Part shown: positions 35,272 through 43,483 of the stretch, piece by piece
Layout: each line of letters begins with the position of its first letter
Numbering within the stretch: the first letter of the stretch is position 1
Source: an uncultured Candidatus Saccharibacteria bacterium
Lineage (GTDB): Bacteria > Patescibacteriota > Saccharimonadia > Saccharimonadales > Saccharimonadaceae
DNA length: 64,000 nucleotides
Direction: 5' to 3'
NCBI GenBank assembly: GCA_934725355.1
Contig: CAKVAO010000002.1
Coordinates: forward strand, 1-64,000
The notes under the pieces: generated by a model
Told to the model about the DNA's origin: nothing
The model's database searches: none
What the model saw: the letters and a program-made list of their open reading frames with translations, nothing else
Program-made: the position numbers and the translations under genes

Positions 35272-35301
35272 ATTGTATTGCATAGCGCGCTCGCGTGTCA
35301 A
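35272..35301 (-). promoter_or_regulatory. tracrRNA promoter
   Basis: On the minus strand TTGACA (35296-35301), an 18-base spacer and TACAAT (35272-35277) form a near-consensus promoter. Transcription would start near 35265, about 18 bases before the anti-repeat. Confidence 0.75.
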
Positions 35302-35435
35302 TACGTAGATAAATGTGCGTATATAATGTCTCGTAATGTAGAACAGGACGAGGATAAGGATATTGTATGCAAACTATATAATGCATATACAATGGGCAAA
35401 GTTGATAAATTTGAAGCTTTAATTAGTGTGCTTTT
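35281..35435 (+). pseudogene. truncated paralogue of the gene at 36316
   Basis: From about 35281 the plus strand resembles 36205 onward: a similar upstream segment (GCTCGCGTGTCAATACGTAG against GCTCGTGTGCCAATGTGTGG), then a frame from the ATG at 35326 whose CKLYNAYTMGKVDKFEALIS matches ARLHKAYPSNTIDRYEAIVR of the downstream gene. Similarity stops near 35435, where the 3' end of the antisense NERD gene begins. It looks like a gene fragment left by duplication, and the tracrRNA promoter lies inside it on the other strand. Confidence 0.5.
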
Positions 35436-36159
35436 TGTGGCGTGCTACGTAGCCAGCGTATCGAACGTGTCGCTTAGGCACATCGTTATTCGGGCGACTA
35501 TTTGTTCTCAGTAATGCACATATAAAGTCGAACTGTTCATGCGTAATAGGCATGTTATCGAGGCTGTTATATACCTCCATGAACTTTTGCTCAAAAGGTA
35601 TTTTACGGGGTATTGTTATAATGTCGCGGTCAGCTAGACCGGTTATATGGTACTCGACATTTCGCATATACATTACGACGGTATTCACCATTGGTATAAT
35701 GCGAACCTGGTCTCTGATGTCTGCTGGTAGCTGATTTCTTAGTACTTCGGCATGGTGATTAACTTGCAAGAATGGGTTGTACAATTTGAACGACTTGTCA
35801 GACACGCTGTGTTGCCAATAGGTATCTTTAGCACTTCCAGATATTACCCCAGACAGAGTTTTTACTTCTAGTACGAAAATTGCATGTTTGGATGCTACAA
35901 CCATATCAACTTCGCAGCTTCGTCCTTCTGCGTCGCGCAGATATACGTTACGAAAAACTTGTGATTTTGGAATGTGTAGATCTTCAATTAGTGTTCTATA
36001 GATGCACTGTTCGCCTGCTTTGTCAAAGGTACTGTATTCGTTGGAATTACGTGCATAATCGACGTAGTATTTCAGGTCGTCGACAACCCGACGGAAAAGA
36101 CTTGGCTTCTTCGTCGGGTTGACTGAAGGTTGCTGTGGTGTATTAGAAAAGTTGTCCAT
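35419..36159 (-). CDS. NERD-domain nuclease-related protein
   Basis: NERD domains are nuclease-related folds found in DNA-processing and defence proteins. The 246-residue protein has the pattern AGEQCIYRTLIEDL, VFRNVYL, CEVDMVVASKHAIFVLEVKT, GVISGSAKDTYW and LYNPFLQVNHHAEVLRNQL, where the Glu, the EVD and the ExK (EVK) fit the restriction-endonuclease-like active site. TATAAT (36172-36177, minus strand) lies 12 bases before the ATG. It stands beside the CRISPR locus and is transcribed toward the tracrRNA promoter. Confidence 0.8.
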   Translation of the reverse strand: MDNFSNTPQQPSVNPTKKPSLFRRVVDDLKYYVDYARNSNEYSTFDKAGEQCIYRTLIEDLHIPKSQVFRNVYLRDAEGRSCEVDMVVASKHAIFVLEVKTLSGVISGSAKDTYWQHSVSDKSFKLYNPFLQVNHHAEVLRNQLPADIRDQVRIIPMVNTVVMYMRNVEYHITGLADRDIITIPRKIPFEQKFMEVYNSLDNMPITHEQFDFICALLRTNSRPNNDVPKRHVRYAGYVARHKKHTN

Positions 36160-36315
36160 ATACTTAACAAGATTATATCATAACCGTATACAGGTGGAGT
36201 GTTTAGTATGCTCGTGTGCCAATGTGTGGACAAACGTGCGCTAATATGTTAATGTATAAATAATCCTGTCAGTGATGATGGGTTCGTATATTCCAGCTAG
36301 TGAAAGGAAGCAAAG

Positions 36316-36723
36316 ATGCTTTACGAAAAAGTGTGTCCTGCGGAGATCGAAGGTATGCGCGCCAGGCTACATAAGGCCTATCCAAGTAATACAATTGATC
36401 GATACGAAGCTATCGTTCGCGTCTTGGATAATGATGGTTGCCAATTTTACATTATCGACCATTGGTGTGCTGAATACCTGGTTGTATGTCGACCTGAAGA
36501 TAAAGATGCAACTGACGTCTGTGGGTTCTACTTTGCGCCTATTCTCTGGTGTGATTGCCATGAAAATATAACTTATATTGAGCTTCGTGCGAAAATCATA
36601 GAAATTATGGACAAACAGATTGGAGACTGGCGTAAGTATCAAACGAACAATGCGATTAGTCTGTGCATTTGCGAGGGTGAATATAATCCAACGGCTTATC
36701 CATTGATTCGTGCACTTATCTAG
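36316..36723 (+). CDS. unidentified 135-residue protein
   Basis: I do not recognise it. AAAGGAAG lies upstream of the ATG. The protein is Cys- and Trp-rich (YIIDHWCAEYLVVC, FAPILWCDCHEN) with an N-terminal segment shared with the fragment at 35326. It is soluble by appearance. A clear intrinsic terminator follows, so it is a complete monocistronic gene. Confidence 0.55.
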   Translation: MLYEKVCPAEIEGMRARLHKAYPSNTIDRYEAIVRVLDNDGCQFYIIDHWCAEYLVVCRPEDKDATDVCGFYFAPILWCDCHENITYIELRAKIIEIMDKQIGDWRKYQTNNAISLCICEGEYNPTAYPLIRALI

Positions 36724-36729
36724 CGTCCC

Positions 36730-36758
36730 CCGCCCTAGACTTGATCTAGGGCGGTTTT
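36730..36758 (+). terminator. intrinsic terminator
   Basis: CCGCCCTAG / CTAGGGCGG with a 7-base loop and TTTT immediately after. Confidence 0.85.
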
Positions 36759-36799
36759 ACTTACTGTATACAGTTACAGATATGGTATAATAAAAATAT

Positions 36800-38437
36800 A
36801 TGAGTGAGGATGCTAAGACGGCTGAAGTCGTGCAGGATTGTTCAACGAAGTTTTCGTCGCGCACGTTTGATGATTTTATATTGGCGGTGCGTGATTACGC
36901 TAGGGGTCTGAGAAATCTAGTCAAGCTAACGGATACTGATAATGCTGTGGAGTTGGCTATTCACCGCAGTAACACAGACAAATATTATACCTGTTTTAGG
37001 TTCATGCGAGACGGACAGAGCTATCGCGATCGGCACTCCGTATACATTACTAGCGAGTATGGCGGTCGAGCTATTTACAATGTAGACACTTGGCACGATG
37101 GTAAGTGTGTAAAGCTGTTAAAGTATAATGATAGCCAGCGCTGTTTACAGGTGGTATTTGATAAAATCACCTATTATTTAGCTGTGGACTACGAAGTATC
37201 TAATCATTCGGCGGCTGATGGTCGGATTAACGAAGAAGATATTACAAAGCGCAAAGTTGATCTGCTGTACAAGGTATCGAAGCGATTTGGCGAAAATGCT
37301 GAGCTGAGCGATATGACTCCAGATGCACCGGACTTTCGTGATGCATATAGAGATAACTACAAAAAAGCCGTTAACTACGAGATAAAGCATCGTATTAAAT
37401 ACCAAGATACACGTAGAGTGGTATTTGAGCGGCTGCAAAGCCTGATGGACGGAATTTCATCGGAATATGGTGCATATGCTACAGGCCGTATTGACGCAAC
37501 ACTAGCCGAGTATCCCTATGATGATGCTAGCTTTGCTGAAGCGGATGTAGTCGACGAGATTCGTCGGTCAGTTGGCCGGATTTCTAATATCGCTACGATA
37601 GATAGCGAGCTACTGTCGGTTAACGCTAGTGATGGTCGTGCTGTTCCCTATGTCTATTTCGCAGGTAGTGGCGCTAGCGGTAGTTATCTGCTAGAAACGA
37701 CGAATGGTGATGGTGGTAAAACCGTGTATCGGCTACTGTATCGCGACCCAGGCGGCGTACGTGAAGTATTGTCGACTAATAATCCCGATAAGGTTGTTTA
37801 TACGATTTTCGATACGCTAAAGGCTGCCAAGTCGACTATTGCCGATGACCAGAATTACCAGGCGCTAATGGAAGAGCTGCGACAGAATGTAGCAGTTGAC
37901 TCATCGAAACTGATGTCGGGTGCTGACGAGTCAGAACAAATTGAGGCTGAGGAATCAGGTGATAATAGCGGTCTAGAATGTGAGCAGTCGGCGCGCGAGC
38001 TATCTTTTACTGAGAAAAAACAATTTGCCAAGGAGATTCGTGATGCGCAGGCCGATCTGGTTGCCTTGGCGCTTAATGCGTCCGGCAAGAGCAATCCTTC
38101 TGACATTTATATTTACCTGATGATGGAAGGCAGCTTGCTGTCTTATAACGTGTTTTATGTGTGCCAGAATAGAGTTGTCACTCTAAGTGATGCTGAGATA
38201 GATAAAGCCGCGCGTATGCGGTCGTTAAAGGCGGGCATTTCGAGTAGCAAGAAATTGCGTGCAGTTTATGTAAAGTGGGGTCAGCCGGTGCCAACGGAGA
38301 CTAAGATGCACTACAGCCTAGAGGCTAAGAAGCTTGATTGTGTATATAGCTTTGATAACGTAACAGACGAGGTGAATGGTCGTACCGCAGCTACTTCGTT
38401 TGCCGATTGGCGCCGTAGTATTGCGCTGGCGCTATAA
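36800..38437 (+). CDS. unidentified 545-residue protein, possible internal repeats
   Basis: I cannot name this protein. It has no membrane segment or signal peptide. Three regions share a loose strand pattern and may be diverged repeats: residues about 55-135 (CFRFMRDGQSYRDRHSVYIT), 285-350 (YVYFAGSGASGSYLLET) and 435-530 (YIYLMMEGSLLSYNVFYV). An acidic linker (residues about 370-400) separates the last from the rest. The alternating beta pattern is reminiscent of small immunity-type proteins, which is only an impression. TGGTATAAT (TATAAT 36786-36791) lies 8 bases before the ATG, so it is leaderless. Confidence 0.55.
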   Translation: MSEDAKTAEVVQDCSTKFSSRTFDDFILAVRDYARGLRNLVKLTDTDNAVELAIHRSNTDKYYTCFRFMRDGQSYRDRHSVYITSEYGGRAIYNVDTWHDGKCVKLLKYNDSQRCLQVVFDKITYYLAVDYEVSNHSAADGRINEEDITKRKVDLLYKVSKRFGENAELSDMTPDAPDFRDAYRDNYKKAVNYEIKHRIKYQDTRRVVFERLQSLMDGISSEYGAYATGRIDATLAEYPYDDASFAEADVVDEIRRSVGRISNIATIDSELLSVNASDGRAVPYVYFAGSGASGSYLLETTNGDGGKTVYRLLYRDPGGVREVLSTNNPDKVVYTIFDTLKAAKSTIADDQNYQALMEELRQNVAVDSSKLMSGADESEQIEAEESGDNSGLECEQSARELSFTEKKQFAKEIRDAQADLVALALNASGKSNPSDIYIYLMMEGSLLSYNVFYVCQNRVVTLSDAEIDKAARMRSLKAGISSSKKLRAVYVKWGQPVPTETKMHYSLEAKKLDCVYSFDNVTDEVNGRTAATSFADWRRSIALAL

Positions 38438-38510
38438 CCGTAGCTCGCCTACCCTTTTATGAGGACTTGGTGAGTCGTCGGCATTTCTATGTCTGGCTAG
38501 TGAAGATAAA

Positions 38511-38534
38511 AAGCCCTGGCGTTAACCAGGGCTT
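38511..38534 (-). terminator. intrinsic terminator
   Basis: AAGCCCTGG / CCAGGGCTT with a 6-base loop; on the minus strand it is followed by TTTATC. It ends the gene at 38549-39184 and may also stop the converging plus-strand transcript. Confidence 0.8.
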
Positions 38535-38548
38535 GGTTTGCAGTGAAG

Positions 38549-39184
38549 TTAGTCTTCGTTATCCTGCTCATCACTGATGTCGCGATATGACAGATTTCCC
38601 CAATAGTCTAGTGCTTCATGAGCTGCGCTCTTACACGCTTGGCGAAGCCCTGTGCTACTCCCAGTTGCATAGGTGTGCTTTCCAGTCATATAACTAGGAT
38701 TATGTTTGTAATGATAGTGGTTGTAGAAGTCTTCTGCTAGCTGTTCAGGGTGGCGTAATTCGGTGCGAAACTGAATCACACCTTTATCGGTATGCGTCTT
38801 ATTATAGCTTTGGGCTTCATCGGATAATGTAAACATAACCCAGGTAACAACACAAGCTATGAATTGGTTAGTCTTGCGACTGGGTCCTAAAATTAGCTGA
38901 CTGTGTCCACTGGCATCACAGACTGAGGTCTTGCGCTTGTCAAATTGATACGGGCGCAATGCCCACTCTTTTAGTAGCGTGAAGGATATTTTATCGGAAT
39001 TATCAATGTAATCAATATCGAGGTGAAGGTCTTCTAGGACGTCCAGCGCGGTTCCCCAATGATATTCATTTTGATGGTTGGGATCATTAAAGAACTCAAC
39101 TTTGTTGGGCATTGTAATTCGACGGGTTTTCGGGTCGTACTCGAACCCTATGGGTTTTATCTCGAATTCGTCTGTAGTTGTCAT
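38549..39184 (-). CDS. unidentified 211-residue protein
   Basis: I do not recognise it. It is a soluble, acidic protein with aromatic-rich segments (NQNEYHWGTALDVLEDLHLD, EDFYNHYHYKHNPSYMTG) and a central IACVVTWVMFTLSDEAQSYN. AGGAG lies about 6 bases before the ATG. It is convergent with the 545-residue protein gene and ends with its own terminator. Confidence 0.55.
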   Translation of the reverse strand: MTTTDEFEIKPIGFEYDPKTRRITMPNKVEFFNDPNHQNEYHWGTALDVLEDLHLDIDYIDNSDKISFTLLKEWALRPYQFDKRKTSVCDASGHSQLILGPSRKTNQFIACVVTWVMFTLSDEAQSYNKTHTDKGVIQFRTELRHPEQLAEDFYNHYHYKHNPSYMTGKHTYATGSSTGLRQACKSAAHEALDYWGNLSYRDISDEQDNED

Positions 39185-39353
39185 GCTAGCTCCTACTGCT
39201 CTTTGGAAGGTGCAAATTACTATTATATTATAATATATTTTATCGGATTAGTATAGTCGGTGGAAATTGGCATATAGTGTATTCAGTAGCTTGTATAACG
39301 CTATCCACAGTGTATAATGGATATTTAGTAGGATTTGGTTAAGGAGAATGAAA

Positions 39354-39818
39354 ATGGAGTACAAACAACAGTGTCGTTCATGTCATGCAGAAGATACAAG
39401 CGTATCTAGTTGTAATAGGTACGATAGTGAGGATAGTGTTAGCGAATATCTAATTCAAGATAGTGAACTAGCTAGGGATGAGTCGTCGGCTAAAGCAGTC
39501 AAAGAAATGCTGCAGAATAGTAGCTATGAACAGCTAATGGTTGCTAAACTGTGGTATGTAAAGCGGTCGTCAGACTATGAAAATAAAATTCTTCAAGCTA
39601 GTAATACTCAAGCTGATGAGTGTATGTCGATAAAAAGGGCTATGCTTTATGGTATGCTAAACAGGTTCTCCAAGGCGGCAGAGATTGCAGATGATCTGAT
39701 CAAAGAAAACTATCCCAATAGATATCTTAATGATGCCGATATAGTTAAATTGTGGGCTGCTGAAGATAACGCATACAATGCAGCGGTCGATAACGGCAAG
39801 TTGGAGCACAATAAGTAA
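39354..39818 (+). CDS. unidentified small soluble protein
   Basis: AAGGAG sits 7 bases before the ATG at 39354; the ATG at 39348 is too close to it, so I use the second. TATAAT at 39313-39318 gives a leader of about 30 bases. The 154-residue product begins MEYKQQCRSCHAEDTSVSSC, a possible Cys-based metal site. A helical part follows (AVKEMLQNSSYEQLMVAKLW, KRAMLYGMLNRFSKAAEIAD), resembling TPR-like helices. No function is evident. Confidence 0.5.
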   Translation: MEYKQQCRSCHAEDTSVSSCNRYDSEDSVSEYLIQDSELARDESSAKAVKEMLQNSSYEQLMVAKLWYVKRSSDYENKILQASNTQADECMSIKRAMLYGMLNRFSKAAEIADDLIKENYPNRYLNDADIVKLWAAEDNAYNAAVDNGKLEHNK

Positions 39819-39836
39819 AGAACCTGTAGTAAAGAA

Positions 39837-39865
39837 AATAACCCCGCGTTATATGCGGGGTTATT
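39837..39865. terminator. bidirectional terminator
   Basis: AATAACCCCGC / GCGGGGTTATT lies between convergent genes. The minus strand continues TTTCTTTAC and the plus strand TTATTGTTAG. Confidence 0.8.
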
Positions 39866-39866
39866 G

Positions 39867-40121
39867 TTAGAGTTTTTTGGCAGTTTTGGCGGTTGTAACA
39901 GTCTTCACGTGAATGGGCTGGCGCCACTGCACGGGCGTATCGTCGTCCGTTTTAAGCAGCTCAGCGAATATTAATGGGCTGATAGCGATACCTACTGCCA
40001 TTATGGCTAACAGCAGTACAATACCTACAGAGATACCTCCGGCGGCAGCGATTATCTTGATAATCTTGACAGCGCGCCGTTGCCCTGCTCTATCCTCTAA
40101 CAATTTGGAACTATGGTTCAT
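39867..40121 (-). CDS. small membrane protein
   Basis: This 84-residue protein has a basic N-terminal segment (RAGQRRAVKIIK) and one or two closely spaced membrane helices (about 20-53), then a hydrophilic Lys/Thr-rich tail. A weak AGGT ribosome site precedes the ATG. No family is recognised. Confidence 0.5.
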   Translation of the reverse strand: MNHSSKLLEDRAGQRRAVKIIKIIAAAGGISVGIVLLLAIMAVGIAISPLIFAELLKTDDDTPVQWRQPIHVKTVTTAKTAKKL

Positions 40122-40254
40122 AATGACCTACTTTCTATGGGATATGAACCGCATAAGCTATCAATTGCGATGGCTTACAAATCGCATTATACTCTTTGTG
40201 ACCTATCATGTCTAATTGGCGTGTTAATTCTTCACATAATGACCAAGTTTGGTG

Positions 40255-40260
40255 TATAAT
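40255..40260 (+). promoter_or_regulatory. -10 box of tRNA-Gln
   Basis: TATAAT ends 10 bases before the mature tRNA 5' end, so the primary transcript has a leader of only a few bases. Confidence 0.65.
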
Positions 40261-40270
40261 ATAACTGTAT

Positions 40271-40346
40271 TTGGGCGTCGCCAAGTGGTAAGGCACCAGG
40301 TTTTGGTCCTGGCATTTCGGGGGTTCGAATCCCTCCGCCCAAGCCA
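40271..40346 (+). tRNA. tRNA-Gln (UUG)
   Basis: The acceptor arm TTGGGCG/CGCCCAA, the GCC-AAGTGGTAA-GGC D-arm, the anticodon loop TTTTGGT (anticodon TTG) on a CCAGG/CCTGG stem and the TTCGAAT T-loop are all present. The CCA end is encoded at 40344-40346. With gatCAB in the window, it is probably first charged with Glu. Confidence 0.95.
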
Positions 40347-40354
40347 GAAATTAT

Positions 40355-40393
40355 AAGATGCAGCCTTTAATTTATTGAAGGCTGCATCTTTTT
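40355..40393 (+). terminator. intrinsic terminator after tRNA-Gln
   Basis: AAGATGCAGCCTT / AAGGCTGCATCTT followed by TTTG. It overlaps the 3' end of the convergent gene at 40372-40698. Confidence 0.85.
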
Positions 40394-40698
40394 GCTTTAG
40401 CAATGTATTCATCTGCAGCTGCAACAATTTTATCAGCAATGTCTTCAGGTGTAGGTTGTGGCTTGTCTAATGGGTACATGTAATCGTTTAAGTACGTAAA
40501 AATCGGATCTAGTTTGCCGCCCTTTTTGATTTTGCTGCTGTCTATATTTAGAGCTTTGGCGTAATCTTTGATATATTTCCAGACTAGCATATAACCTTGT
40601 GTAAAGATTAGCTGATACTTGCCTGCGTTGACATCTAACTTCGGCAAGACTGTCAGTATGTGCTTTCGTAAAGTCTCTTTGGCGTCGTTATTATTCAT
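40372..40698 (-). CDS. unidentified 108-residue protein
   Basis: I do not recognise it. I start it at the ATG at 40698, because TATAAT (40705-40710, minus strand) lies 6 bases upstream; ten extra codons in the longer frame would lie in the promoter. The protein is helical and basic (KETLRKHILTVLPKLDVN, GYMLVWKYIKDYAKALNI, PEDIADKIVAAADEYIAKAK). Its last codons are formed from the tRNA-Gln terminator hairpin. Confidence 0.55.
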   Translation of the reverse strand: MNNNDAKETLRKHILTVLPKLDVNAGKYQLIFTQGYMLVWKYIKDYAKALNIDSSKIKKGGKLDPIFTYLNDYMYPLDKPQPTPEDIADKIVAAADEYIAKAKRCSLQ

Positions 40699-40812
40699 AG
40701 TTACATTATAGATTATTTGGTTAAACATATAAACTATGCCCCAGTAAATGCGGTGACCAGTTGCCGTACTGTTGAGTTAACCTACCTTCTTACAAGCAGC
40801 GCAAGGCTAAAA

Positions 40813-40836
40813 TACCTCCTTTTTACAAAGGAGGTA
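40813..40836 (-). terminator. intrinsic terminator after ackA
   Basis: TACCTCCTTT / AAAGGAGGTA around a short loop; on the minus strand it is followed by TTTTAGCC. The CCTCC/GGAGG arms resemble the palindromic repeat family but lack its second hairpin. Confidence 0.75.
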
Positions 40837-40866
40837 ATAGGCATAACTTGATTTGTTATAACTAGA

Positions 40867-42135
40867 CTATAGCTGCTTGGCTTCCTTCTCGGCGGCCTCT
40901 TTGGCGGTCTTTGCCATGCGGCGCTTGGCAGCGTTGATGTCGCGGATTACATTCTCGGTCTCCTCGGCGATCATTAGCTCTTCGTTGGTGCGAACCATCA
41001 TGATCTTTGGTGTGTCTTTGACAGAGATAACGCCATCGACGCCGTTACGACCGACAATTTCGCGGTTGCGCTCTTCATCGATGTCGTAACCAAATACGGT
41101 TAGGTGATCACAAATTTGCTTACGTAGGGCTGAGCTATTTTCACCAATACCAGCAGTAAAGACGATGGCATCAACCTTTGGTAGTGCAATCATCATGCCG
41201 GCAATGTATTTAGCGATACTGTAAGCCATGACCTTCATGGCTAGCTTGGCACCCTTGTGACCCTGTTCGGCGCCCTCTTCTAGCTCGCGCTGATCAGAGG
41301 TTAGTCCGCCTGACAAACCATAGACACCGCTCTGGTGGTTTAGTTCATCCAAAATTTCGTCAGCAGTCTTGTTTTGCTTATCAGCCATGTATGATACAAC
41401 TGCTGGGTCGATGTCACCGGAACGTGTACCCATAACCAGACCTTGTAGTGGGGTGAAGCCCATTGAGGTATCTACTGACTTGCCGTTATGAACAGCAGCA
41501 ACTGATGCACCACCACCGATGTGGGCGATCACAAAATCACTCTCCTCTAGCGGGATGTTTAATAGTTCGGCGGCGCGGTGGCTAACATACTTATAACTGA
41601 TACCGTGGAAGCCATAGCGACGTACACCGTACTTCTCGTACCAGCTATCTGGCACTGCGTAGCGGTAGGCTTGCTCTGGCATGGTTTGGTGGAATGAAGT
41701 ATCGAATACAGCAACCTGTGGTAGGCTTGGCATGACCTTCTGGATAGCGCGCATACCGGCGACTGCAGCAGGGTTGTGCAGTGGTGCAAATGGCTTTAGT
41801 GCCTCGATCTCGTCAATAATCTGGTCTTCTAGTAGAACCGGCTCAGTAAATACGTTGGTGCCGTTTACTACGCGGTGACCAACCGCCTTTACGGTCTTCT
41901 TTAGGCCGCGTTCTTCTAGTTCATCGAATAGGCGCTGGATTGCGTCGACATGCGTGCCCTTCCCGTCTAGTTGATCTTTTTCTTTGGAGTCGTTCGCTTC
42001 AATAGTGAATGTTGCACGACCACTATTTAGGTGCTCAGCTTTACCGCTGGCGATTTCCTTGTAGTTGGCGGCATCAAGTAGCTGAAATTTCAAGCTCGAG
42101 CTGCCACTGTTAATAATTAGAATTGTCTTATCCAT
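40867..42135 (-). CDS. ackA: acetate kinase
   Basis: Acetate kinase makes ATP from acetyl phosphate (or the reverse), a main energy step in fermenters. The 422-residue protein has the family hallmarks LIINSGSSSLKFQLLD, GHRVVNGTNVF, FDTSFHQTMPEQAYRYAVP, RYGFHGISYKYVSHRA, IAHIGGGASVAAV and DAIVFTAGIGENSSALR. The last 20 residues are Ala/Lys-rich and longer than usual. TATAAT (42142-42147) is 6 bases before the ATG, preceded by TGG. No pta gene is adjacent. Confidence 0.97.
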   Translation of the reverse strand: MDKTILIINSGSSSLKFQLLDAANYKEIASGKAEHLNSGRATFTIEANDSKEKDQLDGKGTHVDAIQRLFDELEERGLKKTVKAVGHRVVNGTNVFTEPVLLEDQIIDEIEALKPFAPLHNPAAVAGMRAIQKVMPSLPQVAVFDTSFHQTMPEQAYRYAVPDSWYEKYGVRRYGFHGISYKYVSHRAAELLNIPLEESDFVIAHIGGGASVAAVHNGKSVDTSMGFTPLQGLVMGTRSGDIDPAVVSYMADKQNKTADEILDELNHQSGVYGLSGGLTSDQRELEEGAEQGHKGAKLAMKVMAYSIAKYIAGMMIALPKVDAIVFTAGIGENSSALRKQICDHLTVFGYDIDEERNREIVGRNGVDGVISVKDTPKIMMVRTNEELMIAEETENVIRDINAAKRRMAKTAKEAAEKEAKQL

Positions 42136-42207
42136 AACTATATTATACCATAAATCAGTTTTACGACTTAGCTATCGTGTCATAGGCGGCATTGATTACC
42201 AAATAAA

Positions 42208-42233
42208 TTATGGGGCGCAATTGCGCCCCATAA
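42208..42233 (-). terminator. intrinsic terminator
   Basis: TTATGGGGCGCAATTGCGCCCCATAA is a perfect palindrome centred on 42220; on the minus strand it is followed by TTTATTTGG. Confidence 0.8.
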
Positions 42234-42238
42234 GGAGT

Positions 42239-42766
42239 CTAGTCTATTCTGGCATACCCTAGGCTGCTTAGTTGCTCGGCAATGTCGTCATACGACTTCC
42301 CTGCGAGCAAGCCACCCGCCAGAAATCCAACATTACTTACTTCGCATAGTGCCACATCGGGCATCTTGAAGGTTTTGAGGTGATCGTAATCTTTGAATTC
42401 AAAGTCGACCATTGCGAGGCCCTTAAGGGCGCCCTGAAATACGTCGACTTCAGCCGGGAATCCATCGATGTCAATGTTGTACCGCAGCTTCTCGACAATC
42501 GCCTTAGAGGTGATTTTCAGAGCGTCATATTCGTTCTTGTTGAGTGGTATAGTATTCTCGACTTGCTGAGTGGTATCACCTTCATGTACGGGATATTTCT
42601 TTGTGATGACATAGGTGTCATCTTTTGCACGGATTCGAATGTGCGGATGATCTACTCCATGATCGGGGATGTAGACATCGACCATATGCTTTGGTGTTGC
42701 ACTATTTAGCTCATCTGGAAGCCTTCGTAAGAGATACGTACGCTCGAGTTCAATAGATTTTGTCAT
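42239..42766 (-). CDS. CYTH-domain phosphohydrolase-like protein
   Basis: CYTH proteins (adenylate cyclase class IV, thiamine triphosphatase, triphosphate tunnel enzymes) act on triphosphates with two metals. The 175-residue protein begins MTKSIELERTYLLRRLP, the ExE start motif in a slightly altered form, followed by IRIRAKDDTYVITKKYP, EKLRYNID and AEVDVFQGALKGLAMVDFEF, all CYTH strands. The substrate is unknown. AAAGGAG lies upstream of the ATG. Confidence 0.75.
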   Translation of the reverse strand: MTKSIELERTYLLRRLPDELNSATPKHMVDVYIPDHGVDHPHIRIRAKDDTYVITKKYPVHEGDTTQQVENTIPLNKNEYDALKITSKAIVEKLRYNIDIDGFPAEVDVFQGALKGLAMVDFEFKDYDHLKTFKMPDVALCEVSNVGFLAGGLLAGKSYDDIAEQLSSLGYARID

Positions 42767-42805
42767 TTTTAACTCCTTTCTAAGGTTCAGGTATTTTTTG
42801 ATGGA

Positions 42806-43483
42806 CTAGCCCATCAAAACAGATCCTGCAGTTAAGTTTATCACAGAATTAGTAAGATGTTTATTGCTTATGCAAAACTGGATAGCACTTGCTACATCTT
42901 CTGGACGACCAATTTCACCGCACATGTTAGATGCGCCCACAGACTCCTTCTTTGTGGCACTCCAGTCTGATATCATACCGCTATCGAAGGCGTTAGGTAC
43001 GATTATGTTAGCACGTACGCTCGGTGAGTACTTCTTTGTAATACTATGCATAATTCCATTTAACGATGCTTTTGTTGCGGCATAAGGAATCTTGTTTGCG
43101 CCCGCGTAAGCCGAACTTGAACTTATATATGTCAACGACCCTCGCCTATTTCGTTCGATTAGATACTCCGACACGGCCTCGCTCAATATTGCTGGCATAA
43201 GCTCATTAACCAAGAAGCACTTTTTCCAGCCCTTGTCTGAAACGCCGGCAACGAACACTATATTTGCGCAATTGACATTATCTTTACTGTCAAGAGTTGC
43301 CAATAAAGCATCAGTTAGTTCCTTAATGGAGGATTCGTCGCTTATACCTGAATATTCTACAAACCCCGTAAGTCTATCTGGGTTTGTCCTTCCGAAAAAG
43401 CTACAGTTTGAGTCTGGATTGAGTTTGCTATAGGCACTGCAAATCTTACTACTAGCTCCAATGAATATCGTTAGCTGTCTCAT
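42806..43483 (-). CDS. short-chain dehydrogenase/reductase
   Basis: This 225-residue SDR enzyme has an altered N-terminal glycine motif (FIGASSKICSAY) and the catalytic Tyr-x-x-x-Lys in YAATK (residues near 134), with an SSSSAYAG segment before it. The C-terminal GRPEDVASAIQFCISNKH and INLTAGSVLMG are standard. Its start overlaps the stop of the upstream Gfo/Idh/MocA gene by 4 bases, so the pair is coupled and may act on one sugar-nucleotide or polyol substrate. Confidence 0.8.
   Translation of the reverse strand: MRQLTIFIGASSKICSAYSKLNPDSNCSFFGRTNPDRLTGFVEYSGISDESSIKELTDALLATLDSKDNVNCANIVFVAGVSDKGWKKCFLVNELMPAILSEAVSEYLIERNRRGSLTYISSSSAYAGANKIPYAATKASLNGIMHSITKKYSPSVRANIIVPNAFDSGMISDWSATKKESVGASNMCGEIGRPEDVASAIQFCISNKHLTNSVINLTAGSVLMG

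Noticed and set aside
35278..35514. Intact 78-residue gene on the plus strand
   Set aside because: Its second half is antisense to the 3' end of the NERD gene, and the first half is a truncated copy of the gene at 36316.
40813..40836. Fourth copy of the palindromic repeat element
   Set aside because: It shares CCTCC/GGAGG arms but lacks the second hairpin and tail; it is better explained as the ackA terminator.
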